A stretch of 64,000 nt of DNA from Trachythela sp. YZ-2020 (Eukaryota > Cnidaria > Anthozoa > Malacalcyonacea > Clavulariidae), in contig JADLSH010000040.1 of NCBI GenBank assembly GCA_016169945.1, forward strand, positions 124,001 to 188,000, written 5' to 3'. How positions within the stretch are numbered: the first letter of the stretch is position 1; the number at the start of each line of letters is the position of its first letter. The translations under genes and the position numbers were made by a program. Positions 44,221-56,748 of this stretch are shown piece after piece. Under the pieces are notes generated by a model. It saw nothing but the letters and a program-made list of their open reading frames with translations, had not been told where the DNA came from and ran no database searches.

Positions 44221-44866
44221 TATATGACTTCTAAAATGACTCGTTTTGTACACTCACTGGCGTTGGAATTTTGAAGATTGATGTTATCTACGCTGTAAAA
44301 ATTGAAGGAGAAAATTTGAGCAAGTCTATATGAAATATATAGATCCGCTACGGGTCATGAGTTTCCTTTGTATTTTGCATATGAAATTAATTGCTTATTT
44401 TGAAATACAATCATAACCATGCCCTCGAGCTTTGATCCCAAAATCATCAATAGCATGCAATCTTATTTTGTCGAGTTGCCTACAAACGGTTTCAGTTCGA
44501 CTAAGACGCCCCCGTGCGTTTATTTTTAGTCTAGAATATTATAGATATTTTTTATAGTGACTAAGGTTAATTGCTATATTGGCCGTAAAGTCGTTGTCCT
44601 TTAAGGGAGGGGTTCGCAATGGGGCCCTCAGCGGTTTGCATGTTTTTCCTAAAGTGCCCATTTTTCTGAAAAAAGTACAGCCCCATGCAATTTCATTTCA
44701 CGCCCTATAGCGTGAATCCCCCTTTCAATCCATATTTTATATGTTTTGATGTACGAAATATTTATGTCAGCTCTGTGAGCCAAAACAACTGTAGCATAGA
44801 ATATACTACAGAGCGCTCTCCATGCACACTGTAAACACGGATTGGTTATAAAATAGCCAATTCAAA
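44221..44866. other. Non-genic stretch
   Basis: No gene recognised. ACACTGTAAACACG at 44826 resembles CACTGTAAAAACG at 50910 and may be a MITE end. Confidence 0.35.
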
Positions 44867-45590
44867 TTGGTCGTTGAAACGAGATTGCAGCACTCAGTAT
44901 ACCTGTGCGTTGCCGCCAGCAGGACTAGTGCCCCCATAAATTTAATAATTTTCTTCAAGGCGTTATATGGTTATGTCGATCTTAACATTAACAATCACGT
45001 CTCTTTTATTCAACATGGACGTACTCGACTCAGCCAAGCCACTGGTGTAATGCTTCAAACTCCCATGTGCAGAACTGCTACGTTTCAATCTTCCTATTTC
45101 AACCGTATTGTCAAACCGTGGAACAGTGTATGTCAAGATGTCAATCCAGATACATTTTCTAGCCCTATCTCTTTCAAAAACCTTCTTAAACGCAGATATT
45201 TAGAACTTCTACGCTCAGTATATGATGTTGAACTATCCTGTACTTGGTCCTTGGTGCGTGACTGTCCTTGTCACAGAGAATAGCAAAGATAAATGTGTTT
45301 TAATAGTCTATCTTTAAGCGTTTGTGTGTAACCTGTCTGTCTGTATTTTGTATGTGAGCGTGCGTATGTTTACTATATGTATATATAATTGTACATATAC
45401 TGATATAATTGGACGGCAGGTGCCTTGCATGGGAACTTTTTGAAGAGTCCCGTTCGTACCTTGCCTTTTTGGATCCAACTTTAAAATGTCTGCGTTGAAC
45501 TATGTAAATATTCGCTTTTTTTTGGCATGTTTTGTATATAGATTGATCCAAATAAATTTGTTAAAAAAAAATAAATAAATAAAAAACCTT
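44867..45590 (+). mobile_element. LINE 3' end, 5'-truncated
   Basis: A 138-codon frame (44867-45283) is the C-terminal part of a LINE ORF2: HGRTRLSQATG, CRTATFQSSYFNRIVKPWN and the ending TWSLVRDCPCHRE. The 3' UTR runs to an AAATA-repeat tail near 45560-45587. It differs from the other LINEs here, so it is another family. Confidence 0.75.
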
Positions 45591-46599
45591 TTTGGTTTCG
45601 GCCGGCCCCTTTACGTTGTGTCCTGACCACGCCCTTTCATCGGGCAAAACGAACCACACACCCCTAATGCTTAGACCCAAGTTACGCCCCTGTATCTGGG
45701 TGGGCAAGATGTAAGCAATCTTTTAGATCAAGCAATATGTTTGAGAGGGTTTACTACGCGGTTTGCTGCGCGCAGATAACATGCCTTGGATTTTTGAAGA
45801 GCGTTTGAGTGTATTTGCATGCATGCTTTAGATAAAGTTACTGAGGTGGTCATATGTTTCAACATTACTGGAATCATTACGTTCCAAAGCCTTCCACTGG
45901 AGTATAAAATCTCCAATCTTGCCATTTCATTCGGGGTGCTCACATACAACGGAATATCCTTTACTCTAACAGCTCGAAAAAAACACAAAGGTATGCTATT
46001 CTTTACTTATTCTTGTATATAGATTCATGTTTCCAATAGGCAAAATCATGTTCAATGCCGTAGAGATTTTTCGTAAAATATTTAAAAATACATTCTAAAA
46101 GTGTTGGGTTTTATTAGATTAATTACAATATTAACAACTGATTAGAAAATAAACGATCAAATACGCATTACAAATGACCTTATAATACTGAAGAGTGGAT
46201 CTCTACAACTTTAAACTGCGCACTTCTGCGTTGTCATACAGACACAAATTTATTTCTCCGATTTAATCGTAATCACTAAATTGTAGTTCACTGTCCGATT
46301 AACTATGCTCTATCCTGCAAGCAGGCTAGGCTAACACTCAATCAAATAATCAAATAAATTATTGAATCAAAGTATAATCAAATTAATTTAAGTAGCAAAA
46401 TGTATATATGAATTAAACAAATAAAAAGTTTAAGTTCAGTATATCACTATACGTGCAGACTGTCCGAACTAATTCATGTCTTCCTGTTTTTGGGTTAGGG
46501 TTGCATGGTTCGAACCCATAAACAACGAGACCTGGGCAAGTTGCCTTATTATTCTATAAGTATACCCCCGAACCTCTCCTAAATATAGTCCAGTCGCTT
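45591..46599. other. Non-genic stretch
   Basis: No gene recognised. A lone tRNA B-box-like GGTTCGAACCC lies at 46507-46517 without an A box or cloverleaf. Confidence 0.35.
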
Positions 46600-46941
46600 A
46601 AAGTGCCATTAAACCCCAAAATTATTTTTATACATGTACGTGTAATATTTGTATCATTCTGAGAAGAAATGCAATATATCTTTATAGTAAAAATCCTCAT
46701 CTTGATCAACTTTTTCACTCTCAAAGTTTCCGGATATGATGTCATTAGATGAATTTTAGCATCAAAAAAACAAAGGAAAACTAATTTACAATGCACTTAA
46801 TGACATCATATCCGGTAACTTTGACAGTAAAAAAGTTGATCAAGATGAGGATTTTCACTATAAAGATATATTACATTTCCTCTCAGAATGATACAAATAT
46901 TACACATATACAAAAATAATTTTTGGGGTTAGTGGCACTTT
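46600..46941. mobile_element. 342-bp foldback MITE
   Basis: The arms (~145 bp) are inverted near-copies from AAAGTGCCATTAAACCCC to TTTCCGGATATGATGTCATTA and back to GGCACTTT. The central loop is ~50 bp. No target duplication is clear. Confidence 0.85.
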
Positions 46942-47261
46942 GGGATACCTGATTATCAGGTATATAACCAGATATATGCCTCAAACTGATGTAATCGATA
47001 TATATATATCAATACATACTCGATATAATTACTTATCTCTATTTTCTGAAGGAGTCATATTACTGAACATTAATTGCCAAATAACATATTCTCATAACAT
47101 AATAAAACAAAATCACCAACCCACAATGACAGAAATGGAATGTTTTCAAAACTCAATGACTACACAACGCTATAACTCACTGCATTTACTAAATATTTTA
47201 ACAAAAAATATTCAACCCACTCAAACTATTTCAACACAACTTCCAATCAACGCTTTTAGAA
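46942..47261. other. Short AT-rich gap
   Basis: AT-rich with a TA run near 47000; an open plus frame has no known domain. Confidence 0.35.
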
Positions 47262-47870
47262 TCAGCATTTAAAAGCTTTTGACACCACAAATGTACATTT
47301 GTTAAACGTAATGTTACGACTATCACTCTCTTGCCGTCCAGAGTCTTTAGTACAAAGTCTCTTGGCATCGCTTGTACTAGCGTTCGCCATCATAACGCTG
47401 TTGGCTTCTCTTTCTCGTTTTGAAACTACTTCACGATTCGCTTCATTATCACCACTAACCTTTTCTTTTATCTCTGGTTTTGCCAAATCACGAGAACCAC
47501 ATTCGAAAGCTTTAGAAATCTCCAGTTTCATTGACAAGTCAGGCCTCTGGTATCTTTGTAAGGATCTTGTGTCGCGATGTCCTGTTCGTTCCATAACAAA
47601 TTTGTCTGGAATTCCCTTTTCCAAAGCTCGCATGGCCATGGTCGCTCGAAGGCTATGGTTTGTGAACTGACCCTGAATTCCAGCACTTTCACACAACCGC
47701 CTCACAGTTGTTCCTAACGTGTTATGACCAACTGATGTATTCTCTGCAGCATGACATAATTCACCGCGAAAGAAATCGCGAAAGAAATCAAATTTGTCTA
47801 CTTCTAAACTCTCTTGAATGAAACTATTTTGAGTGATAAACAAGTCTTCATCACTCTCGAGCTCTTCCAT
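47262..47870 (-). CDS. Crypton-type tyrosine recombinase, catalytic half
   Basis: A 202-codon frame reads VGHNTLGTTVRRLCESAGIQG, broken here into its parts: box II NHSLRAT (His and Arg), TGHRD (second His position) and LQRYQR (nucleophilic Tyr). This order is that of the C-terminal half of Crypton recombinases and their domesticated relatives (KIAA1958/QRICH1/ZMYM type). Such enzymes cut DNA via a covalent phosphotyrosine. The first catalytic Arg and the N-terminal domain are absent; the ~43 residues before VGHNTLG are unrelated acidic sequence from ATG 47870, so the annotated start may be spurious and an upstream exon is likely. A Lys/Glu/Ser-rich tail follows. An N-terminal Crypton-like exon lies at 60676. 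Confidence 0.75.
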   Translation of the reverse strand: MEELESDEDLFITQNSFIQESLEVDKFDFFRDFFRGELCHAAENTSVGHNTLGTTVRRLCESAGIQGQFTNHSLRATMAMRALEKGIPDKFVMERTGHRDTRSLQRYQRPDLSMKLEISKAFECGSRDLAKPEIKEKVSGDNEANREVVSKREREANSVMMANASTSDAKRLCTKDSGRQESDSRNITFNKCTFVVSKAFKC

Positions 47871-48025
47871 GACTCAACTGATTTTCAATGTACCATGCAT
47901 TCCATCTTAACATTTGAATATGACAATAGAATCATGCTAAACTAATGCTCTCTTTACAACAACAAAGCTTTCTATATCATTGTATTATCTAATGATTCTC
48001 TAAGGAAAACCTTCTCAATTATTAA

Positions 48026-48144
48026 ATAAGTCAGTTATATACCTCGGATGTCGGCTTTATGTCAGATACATTCCCTCGGGGCCTGCGGCCCCTCGGGTAT
48101 GTATCTGACATAAAGCCTCCATCCTCGGTATATAACTCTTACTT
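48026..48144. repeat. 119-bp hairpin with GC-rich tip
   Basis: AATAAGTCAGTTATATACC...GGGGCC-TGC-GGCCCC...GGTATATAACTCTTACTTA: arms pair almost fully around a three-base loop. A mariner-type MITE is inserted right beside it. Confidence 0.85.
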
Positions 48145-48147
48145 ATA

Positions 48148-48299
48148 CAGGGTGAGTCAGAAAAAAGTGATGCCTTTGAAATTAAATACAATAGGGTACA
48201 ATAGATTCTTTGAAAGAAAATGCAAATATGAAGTTCAATTTCAAAAGGTTCACTATTGTATTAAATTTCAAAGGCATCACTTTTTTCTGACTCACCCTG
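48148..48299. mobile_element. Mariner-type MITE, copy 1
   Basis: TA, then CAGGGTGAGTCAGAAAAAAG... and its inverted copy, then TA. A 152-bp element folding into one hairpin. The interior matches the element at 60219 almost base for base. TA duplication and CAGGGTG ends fit Tc1/mariner. Confidence 0.9.
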
Positions 48300-48615
48300 T
48301 ATGGTGTTTAAAACGTTCTAAAACTCATTATAAGAGATGTTGGAAGCTATATTTCTCCAGTTATATAGGAAAAGATATTTGCTTCATAGTATAACTAATT
48401 TACACAGCTAACGATTTGACTAGTCAAGAATTTGACAGATTTAAAAATCTGATCTCATTAAAAATATTCTGGCTTCAAAATTGGCTCATTGAATTCAATT
48501 GGATGCTCTATCCAGTCCTTGTTTTCAGATCAGTGGAAAGAGAGACTTGTCAATTTCGGGAAATCTTCATGGGTTCAAAACTGAACCGAATTCAATTAAT
48601 TCTCTCTTTCATTGA

Positions 48616-49162
48616 CATTAGAGACCTTTAGATTCAGGTTTACCGCAAACCTGTAACCGCCGTTTGACGTTAGCGGTTTGCCGTTTGCGGTTCGAACATT
48701 TTTCGACTTAGATTTGAAGTTCTTAGATGAACATTTTTCGACTTAGATTTGAAGTCGACTCAGATGATGTTCTTCGAAGGATCTAAACGAGAGGTGAAAT
48801 GCGCTTTATAAGTCTTAAAGTCTACCGAAGAATCAAGTGTTGATCGCCGCCATGTTGGATTTCGCTCCTCCAAGCGTATCATATGTTCGAGTCAAAATAA
48901 AATGCGAAGAATCAACTATTTCGACTTCAAATTCGTCTTTCCTGCTAGAATGATAAGTACTGTGTATGCGCATAGTGTGGATACGTGAAACATGATGTAA
49001 AAAAACCCAAATAAACCCTGAGGGAAATTACAAACGTGTAGACCCACCTCTTGACGTTCAAAACTCGCGTTGAAAACCTCAAACGTGGCGTAGGGATAGG
49101 GTCACGTGACCCGTAGACGTTAGCGGTTCGGCGTAAACCTCGATCTAAAGGTCTCTAATGTC
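48616..49162. mobile_element. ~547-bp MITE
   Basis: ACATTAGAGACCTTTAGAT at the left and its complement at the right, extending imperfectly through AGGTTTAC. The left half contains a 33-bp direct repeat of ACATTTTTCGACTTAGATTT. Non-coding. Confidence 0.75.
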
Positions 49163-49268
49163 TTCTCGCTCCGCCATCCCTCGCCGGAGTCGCTGCGTCA
49201 TGCATGTTATTTATATTATAGTGGATCGATGCAGAACGGACAATCAAAGAGAGACTTGGAGCAAATGT

Positions 49269-49518
49269 AAAGCTTGGTTCACACGAGTGAGATAAACACA
49301 AGCATAAGGAAAGACAAAAGGTAAAACAAAGGGATGCAGTGAAGTGTGCAACATAAACGTCGACATAAGCACAAGCACAAGCCTCTAAGCATAAGCTAAG
49401 CCAGAACAAAAGACATTTCAAAAGAAAATTATTTCCGCTTTGTCTTTTTAAGCCTCCGAGGGAAATTTATCTTTTGCATTTCTGCTTATGCTTATCTCAC
49501 TCGTGTGAACCAGACTTT
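49269..49518. mobile_element. ~250-bp MITE
   Basis: TTGGTTCACACGAGTGAGAT near the left end is inverted as ATCTCACTCGTGTGAACCAG at the right, extending through a CATAAGCA block. Non-coding; TSD not clear. Confidence 0.75.
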
Positions 49519-51479
49519 TAAAAGGATTTGCTTATTTGCAATGCAAATCTCATCCAACATGGCGAAAATCTCTTTCTTCTTTGAATCCCTAGGGATTGGT
49601 TGCAAGCAACCCATACCGACTCTAGGCACTTTGCATAACACTTAACATAACAATACTACCATCCAGTCACGATCGGGTGATCAGAATGTTCCATCGTCTT
49701 TCCACTGGCATTGTTTTGAAAATCCCACTGTTCTCCATGCCATACAGTCACTCATTGTTTTGACATATTTGTGACGTTACGTACGCAACTTAAGGACGCG
49801 TATTTCAACGAAAAACTATTCGAAAAACGGAAAACAATTTCAACATGTTGAACATCAGGTGCCGATGGCACGCGTGAACAATAGCGCTCAAAACGCCACC
49901 GCACACTGGGAGAACTTGCAAACGCCAACAGTCACGAGTAAAACTTTGCTAAGCTGATAGCTCTAGTGTGCGGCGGGCTTAAGAGAGATTTATGTAATAC
50001 GCAGCGTTAATTATTTTTATGTTACACAAAACGAACTAAACCCATGGTTGCGTAAACGGTAAACACAATGGAATCAAATTATATGCATGAAAATTATTTT
50101 AGACTATTTGGTTTCATTCAACATGTGCTTGTTCTGTTTTAGCCAGGAAAATTACGTGCATGAAACATATAATATTTTAGTTTCTAAAGGTCTCCTTTTT
50201 TAATATATGCACCCTGTCAATATTTTACGCATCTTTGCGTTCAGCTTAGTGCTAGGGCATTCAAATTCTAACAATACGTTATTTCAATAGTTTTGCGGGT
50301 TTTTTGGGACACCCTGTGGAATGAATCAGTTCAGTTTGAACTTCATTTTGTCAGATATGTGTAGTTCAAACGGGTAGTTTCCGATGCAAGCTCTAGGTAG
50401 CGATCCATACAAGACAAAGAACGGTTGAGAAACTAGAGGACACTCAGACACTGCATATTACACTTCATGCATACATTATACATGCACTAATTATGCATTC
50501 AGTTTTTTCAGCCCGGGAAAGCAAGACAAACTTTCAGATATTTCTCCTCCAATTTTCATTCAAATTGAACCAAAATTTTATCGATTTGTTCTTGACTTAC
50601 GGCCATTAGCTACGGCTATTGGCTGCACAAATTCTCGTATTAATTGTTTGATGGTTTTTGAGTTATTCTGCTGACAGACAGACAGACAGACAAACACACA
50701 AACCGAGATGAAATGGCGGAGGAAATTACAACTTGATATGAAAATAATATGTATGATATTAATAATGTTAAAAAATCATGTTTATAAACTGTTACAGTCA
50801 AATGATGAATATTATTTCAACACTGCTTATGTGCTCGGTGTTTATCTATACCAGCAAACGTAATTGTTTTCACAAGGACATACAAAAAATTACAAATCTC
50901 CTATAGAACTACACTGTAAAAACGAATTGGCGGGTTAAAATAACCAATTTATATTATTGGTTGTCTCAGATGCACTTATTTGACCAATATTTTATTGTAT
51001 TGGTTAAAATAACCGCTAGGAGAAAGGGGGAAGGGCGTCTGTTTGCGGGCTAAGGTATTTATAGAACCATTTCTAAACTACTAAACTATACATAATCGTA
51101 AAGATGTTGGCATGAAGAAACGAACTTCATTTTTACACATGCTAAACTATAAATTAGCTTAATATATTTTCAATACTACCAACAACAAACTACTTTAAAG
51201 TAAAAATTAAAATTAACAGATGATCATTATAGTACAGTATTATTAAATTATCAGTATTATATATATATGTAATAAAGAATATTATGGAATCGAATGTTTG
51301 CATTACGAACTTTGCATAGCTATAGGCACTAAAAGAAGTTGTAATTGTATTAGGCTAGTCCTGTGAAAACTTGTTTTATATATAATGGATTGTTAAAAGA
51401 CAATATGATAGATAGTCATATACTGATATAGTCTGAGCCTATTATCATTGATTTTAAAATTAAGAAAAGAAATGATTTC
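49519..51479. other. Non-genic stretch
   Basis: No gene recognised. It contains the inverted copy of 37681-37763 (49843-49920), a GACA run (50677-50692), and GGTTAAAATAACC blocks around 50935-51028 that may belong to a MITE starting CACTGTAAAAACG (50910). Confidence 0.4.
49843..49920. repeat. Inverted copy of the 37681 repeat
   Basis: CAACATGTTGAACATCAGG... to CCGCACACTGGG is the complement of 37681-37763 with few changes. A second GTGTGCGGCGGG block lies at 49966, so this copy may be part of a longer inverted element. Confidence 0.7.
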
Positions 51480-51942
51480 ATATAATTGTATTCGCAGATT
51501 CAGCTCTCTAATGTTTGGATGATGTCCTATTTAAACCTTATGGATCATAATTATAATATTCTGTGGCTGTTTTTCAGTAGCATTATGTATATGGCTGTAC
51601 CGGCAGGAGTTCCCCAGGGAACAAAACTAGGTCCTTGGCTATTCGTAATCATGATCAATGACTGGGAAATTGTTGCTTCTGAAATGTGGAAATACGTTGA
51701 CGATACGAGTATGGCTGAAACTGTCGAGAAAGGATCTTGACTTAGAGATGATACAAAAAAGAGCCATGAGAATCATCTTCCCTTGGGTATCATACAACGA
51801 CGCCTTATCCACTGCAGGTCTTCAAACTCTGAATGACAGAAGACAAGAACTGACAGGAAAACTGCTCAAAGATATTGTTACTAACAATGATCATAAATTA
51901 CACAGCCTATTTCCTCCATATAATCATAATGATATTAACTAA
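51480..51942 (+). pseudogene. LINE RT fragment with internal deletion
   Basis: AGVPQGTKLGPWLFVIMIND and KYVDDTS are RT motifs (catalytic YVDD). Near 51735 the sequence jumps to a C-terminal region in another frame (MIQKRAMRIIFPW, LQTLNDRRQEL), so roughly 200 codons between them are missing. The QGTKLGPWL signature marks a family different from the next LINE. Confidence 0.75.
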
Positions 51943-52169
51943 TTGAGGAACAATCGCAAGTTTAATGTGTCTTTTAACACACGGCGTTACAAGAACAGTT
52001 TATCAACTTTAATGCATTGAAAATGTAGTATTGTTAGAATATATATTTTATAATATTTTATAATAAATCATATAGTGTATCATATTACTCTATTGATTAT
52101 TAGTAGACATTAGTTATCGTTTGTAAAGTATTTTAGTACATGCTATAGCTAGAATTGTAATATTTAACT

Positions 52170-53737
52170 TAATTCATGTATGGAAAATTGCTGAAGTTGT
52201 GCCACATGTGCAAGAAGGAGATCCCGAAGTCGCAAGCAACAATCGTCCAATCTCCTTATTAGTTGCTATTTCCAAGGTATGTGAAAGGAGTGTTTATAAT
52301 CAATTGTCATCTTACTTAGAGCGGTATAGTCGACTGACAAGACATCAAACTGGCAATAGACAGAAACATTCAACTGACTCACTTCACCTAATGGTAACCG
52401 ACTATATTTTTGACGCTATTGATGAAAAGAAAATCACTGTGCTAGTTTTACTTGATCTAAGCAAAGCCTTTGATAGTATCGATCATGATATTCTCCTTCA
52501 CAAACTAAAGCTTTGCGGAATCTCGTCTCATACACTCGAGTGGTTTAGGATTTATCTTTCTGGTCGGATGCAAGCTGTTCGGATTGGTACTGAAACATCT
52601 GACTTGATTCCCGTTACGAAAGAAGTCCCACAAGGAAGCATTCTTGGACCCCTATTGTTCAATATTTTCATTAACGACCTTCCTTCTATTCCACTCAATG
52701 GCAAGTTGGATAGTTATGTTGATGACTCCAAACTCTTTTTATCATTTCGTGTTAGGGATTTACAAGATGTAGTGTTGACGATAAATAAAGACCTTTCCAC
52801 CATCGCTACATACTTGTGCAACAATAGTCTTCTTGCAAACCCCGGTAAAACAAAAATAATGTTTTTTGGTACACCGCAGATGTTGAAACAAATTCCACTT
52901 GACACAACAATCACGTTTCTTGGGAAGACCATACATCCGGTGCAAAATGCTAAAGATCTTGGTTTGACTATGGATTCAACCCTATCCTTTGACGAGCACA
53001 TTAAACAAGTGGTATCGTCGTGCATGAAGAAACAGCACCAAATTAATAGGATAAAGAATTTATTTGCGCCACAAATTCTGGAAACGATAATGCAATCTTG
53101 TGTTTTTTCAAAGTTGTTTTACTGCTCTTCTGTTTGGTCTGCCATAAGTCAGAAGAATATTAGTAAATTACAAACTGTACAAAATTTTGCCGCACGTATA
53201 GTAACAGGCACTCGTAAATATGATCATATAACGCCTGTTCTAAAACAATTGAAATGGCTTCCTGTCGAAAAGATTTTGTACTTAAGGGACTGCCTTATGA
53301 TGTATAAGTGTATGAACAACAGCTTACCAGATTATCTGTATGAAAAGTCCAAATCGCGATTTGAGATCAGTCGTCGAGTGACACGCCAGAGTAATAAATT
53401 ACACAAGCCCCTCTATAGAACGTCTACAGCGCAGAAATCCTTTTTATTCAGAGCTTCTACTCTCTGGAATGATTTAAATGAATCGCTGAAATCTAAACCT
53501 ACGGTTCTAAGCTTTAAATATAATTTAAAGAAGGACCTTCTCAAAGACTTTTTAAATTAAGAAACATTCTACATAAACTTTATAGAGTAAATGGAAAATT
53601 AATCTTTTATTATAGTCTACGTAGATAATTAATTCTTAACTTTGTAAACATAAATTTGTAAATTGTAACATAGATATTTGTAATCACAATCTTGTAAATT
53701 TGAGCTGACAAGCCTTACGAGGAGCTTCAAATAAATC
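52170..53737 (+). mobile_element. 5'-truncated LINE with microsatellite tail
   Basis: One uninterrupted RT-to-C-terminus frame, then a ~170-bp 3' UTR with an ACGAGGAGCTTCAAATAAAT end that runs into (GTAT)n. Endonuclease region absent. A short piece of the same family lies at 56109-56181. Confidence 0.8.
52199..53560 (+). CDS. LINE reverse transcriptase, partial but open
   Basis: About 453 codons without a stop: NNRPISLLVAISKVCERSV, LVLLDLSKAFDSIDHDILL, VPQGSILGPLLFNIFINDL and YVDDSKLF carry the RT motifs (YVDD catalytic). Thumb and C-terminal regions follow (QNFAARIVTGTRKYDHITP, STLWNDLNESL). No ATG context; the apparent start is just where the 5' truncation begins (the frame may be open a little upstream). 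The clean frame suggests young age. Confidence 0.85.
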   Translation: MPHVQEGDPEVASNNRPISLLVAISKVCERSVYNQLSSYLERYSRLTRHQTGNRQKHSTDSLHLMVTDYIFDAIDEKKITVLVLLDLSKAFDSIDHDILLHKLKLCGISSHTLEWFRIYLSGRMQAVRIGTETSDLIPVTKEVPQGSILGPLLFNIFINDLPSIPLNGKLDSYVDDSKLFLSFRVRDLQDVVLTINKDLSTIATYLCNNSLLANPGKTKIMFFGTPQMLKQIPLDTTITFLGKTIHPVQNAKDLGLTMDSTLSFDEHIKQVVSSCMKKQHQINRIKNLFAPQILETIMQSCVFSKLFYCSSVWSAISQKNISKLQTVQNFAARIVTGTRKYDHITPVLKQLKWLPVEKILYLRDCLMMYKCMNNSLPDYLYEKSKSRFEISRRVTRQSNKLHKPLYRTSTAQKSFLFRASTLWNDLNESLKSKPTVLSFKYNLKKDLLKDFLN

Positions 53738-53801
53738 TATGTATGTATGTATGTATGTATGTATGTATGTATGTATGTATGTATGTATGTATGTATGTAT
53801 G

Positions 53802-53830
<29 letters not shown>
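53738..53830. repeat. (GTAT)n microsatellite
   Basis: About 23 perfect tetranucleotide units directly after the LINE end; a short (TATC)n lies at 53878-53898. Confidence 0.95.
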
Positions 53831-53832
<2 letters not shown>

Positions 53833-55014
53833 TTCAGCTTTTGGGCTGCAATGTTTTATACAATAAACCATCTATCTATGTATCTATCTATCTATCTATA
53901 GCTGGCACACTCAAGCATGATACTGTTTTTAAGTTAAATAGTCGGTGCCACAAAACGACCATGGAAGAAAGGCGCAAATCGTAATGGAACTTCTGCTCTG
54001 GCGACCTCCGCGAACGTACGTGCATCAAGCACCAACAGAAACGAGCTGAGTATTCTTTTATTGAATCATACACTGAGGACAACACAGCACCATCGTCTTC
54101 CTGCTGACCATCTGGAGCTGAGACAACGGTAGGTTCTGACACTACACATCCTTCTTCATCCCAACACAGAGTTTCTTTTGTTTCAACATCGACTTTGATC
54201 AGCTTAGATAACAATATAGGACCGTCAATATCGTCGTCTCGGCTGCATGCAGCACCGTAAACATAGCAATGACGTAATCTGTTGTACTTGTAGTTGATGC
54301 TAGGCAGTTCAAAAGCGCAGATGTCTGAAAGGTCTTCATAATCCAGTCCTGATGTTTGTTTCTGTAATGTGAGAACTTCTGATGGTTCTGTGGGCAAGCG
54401 ATATCTTCGTAACTGCGCAGTAAAACACGGAGCACATTTCTCGGGCTGTATGTCCGCTTGTGGGTTTCCTCCAAGTAGAGCTGGTGGAAAATTTTGAGCA
54501 TCCGGGTAACAACAAATATCAAGGACAATCTCGTTGTTATTATCATAACCATTCACGACGTGAAAGAAGAAGAATGGCTCTGCTTTGATGGTTAGAACGA
54601 CTGCACCAGTCTCGCGAGATATTACCTTGAAATTTGCCAAACTCGTGGGATGCCACGCGAACGTCTCGAGGATATTGCATCCAATGAAACGTGACGCAGC
54701 AAGTTTCCACAGGTCGATGGTCAGCTGTTGTTGAATGAAGATGAAATATTTTTAGTCATACCAAAGCTGTGAGAGTACGATGGCTGACGTGACGCTGGAA
54801 TAGTTGCGATGACCTTCCCACCATTCAGCGGCTTCTCGCCGTCTGTATCGCCTGTACTTGGTGGTATCATGGTAATGAGGTATGCCACTGAGAGATCAGC
54901 ATAAAGCCAACTCAGAGATTCATAGCCAACTGAGAGATTATAAAGAGAACCGTCGTCACCTTCGTGTGGATGAGCCGTAGCAAGGAAGATATGTTTAGCA
55001 GTATCTATAGATAA

Positions 55015-55600
55015 ATTAACGAACGAATGAACGAACGAACGAACGAATGCACTTTATTTAAATACGCTAGCCTCACACAACTATTGGAAGAGTTGATTTT
55101 CAGGAGGGGTGTATGAAAACTAACTATATATACCAGAAATGAAGATAGAAAACAATAATTTTTACAATAAAGACCAAAAGGATGGCTTGATATTATGTGG
55201 CGATTGTTCTTTTAAATTGGAAGAGCGAAGTTGACTTTTTTTCCTCTTGGGGGAGACCATTCCATAGCATTGCACCACTATACTTAAAGCTTCGTTTCAA
55301 ATTTTTCTTTGGCTTTGGAAGTGCTAGATCAGTATCAATGTTACGCAGATTATATTTCCTACTAAGGTCCCTCAGTCTAACAAAGCTTTCCCTTAGATTT
55401 GTTTCACACTGGTCATCAAGAATCTTATACAAAAAGACACTTTTCATCCTATCGCGCCTAACATCGAGAGTGCTCCACTACAAACCTTCCAGCACGTCAG
55501 ATGAGTTTATATCATACTTTGTTCCAATTATGACCCTTGCAGCCACATTTTGGAGCACCTGTAATTTATCCTTTATATTTATCATGATTTATCATTGATT
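55015..55600 (-). mobile_element. LINE 3' end in carotenoid-oxygenase intron
   Basis: Minus-strand C-terminal ORF2 piece: VLQNVAARVIIGTKYD, a stop, then RKYNLRNIDTDLALPKPKK and GAMLWNGLP. It ends in a TTCG-repeat tail, read on plus as ACGAACGAACGAACGAA (55020-55046). Same strand as the gene it sits in, ten bases from exon 2. Confidence 0.75.
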
Positions 55601-56748
55601 GATACATCACTCTCATAAAAATGGGACTCCAGATATTTGACTTAACGCTCCATAGAGCGTCTTCAGTGTTCTCATAGATACATGTATGGTCTATAGAGGA
55701 ATAGTAGTCAATGATTTGGCTGGATCATGAACCCTTATTTAGGGGGTGTTTATATGGAGCGAGCCAGCCCGGGATATATCTACCGGTGTTCCTCAAGGGT
55801 ATCTCCTAGTGTCTATTGATGTTACTTGCTGACTTTATAATTTAGTCTTGTCTATAACAGTATAAGCGTTATACTCGATCATGAGTCTCTAAATATTTAA
55901 TATTGATAGTGTTTGTCTGGGTAACTGGGTTTCCAGCTTTTGCCAGTTTTGGCATATAATACTGAATAGCTTCTGTGCCGACTGTGCGTAGCGCTATTGG
56001 AGGCTTGTATGGCTCACTGTATTAAAACTTAAAATGTTGAATGCATAATATGCATTGACATTATATGATTTGACATTATATGAATATAGATATTAAACAA
56101 TATCACGTAACACGCCAGTCGCCAGAGTAATAAATTACATAAACCTCTCCATAGAACGTCTACACTACAGATCAGAAATCCTTCATATATTGTATATCAA
56201 TTGCATGCAAAATTTATCGCCAGTATCGGCATTGCCGAGTCAAGCATTTTGATATTGTTGGCCAAAATGTCCTCAAAAGTAGGTCAACATTCACTGTTAA
56301 CGATTTCGCGACGTCCCTGCTTGTGTGCTATCCGTTTTAGGTTCATATTGCCACAATTTGCTGTAAGGATATCCATGAAACCATCGTGTTTGCGCTGATC
56401 AAATTAATAACCAATTTTATTTTGGCTGATCAGATATTTGATCTGATATTACAGATCAGATGTTTTGAGTGTTACTTGTGCTCATTAATATCATTCAATA
56501 GCAATACTAATAACTAGGCTCACGTGGTCTGTAATAGTTAACACTTTATACTCCTATTCCATTTCCAACAACATTACGAATGTGTAAATTTTGTCTTCAA
56601 GGAATTCTATTTATGTTTGCGCGGACATAATTGAAAGCCTTAACATGCACGCTTAAAGTCCTTCAATCGTTGCCTGTGAATAGTCATTTTCGGTAATTAT
56701 ATACTTCACTTGCGATTGTAACTTCTAGAGTATAGCCGTGCAGCTTAC
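55601..56748. other. Rest of carotenoid-oxygenase intron
   Basis: AT-rich intron sequence. Positions 56109-56181 are a short, decayed plus-strand copy of the LINE C-terminus seen at 53378-53450 (AGAGTAATAAATTACA, AGAACGTCTACA). Nothing else recognised. Confidence 0.5.

Noticed and set aside
46507..46517. GGTTCGAACCC as a tRNA gene
   Set aside because: Only a B-box-like word; no A box at the right distance and no cloverleaf.
53739..53984. Met-Tyr-Val-Cys repeat frame
   Set aside because: Created by the (GTAT)n microsatellite.
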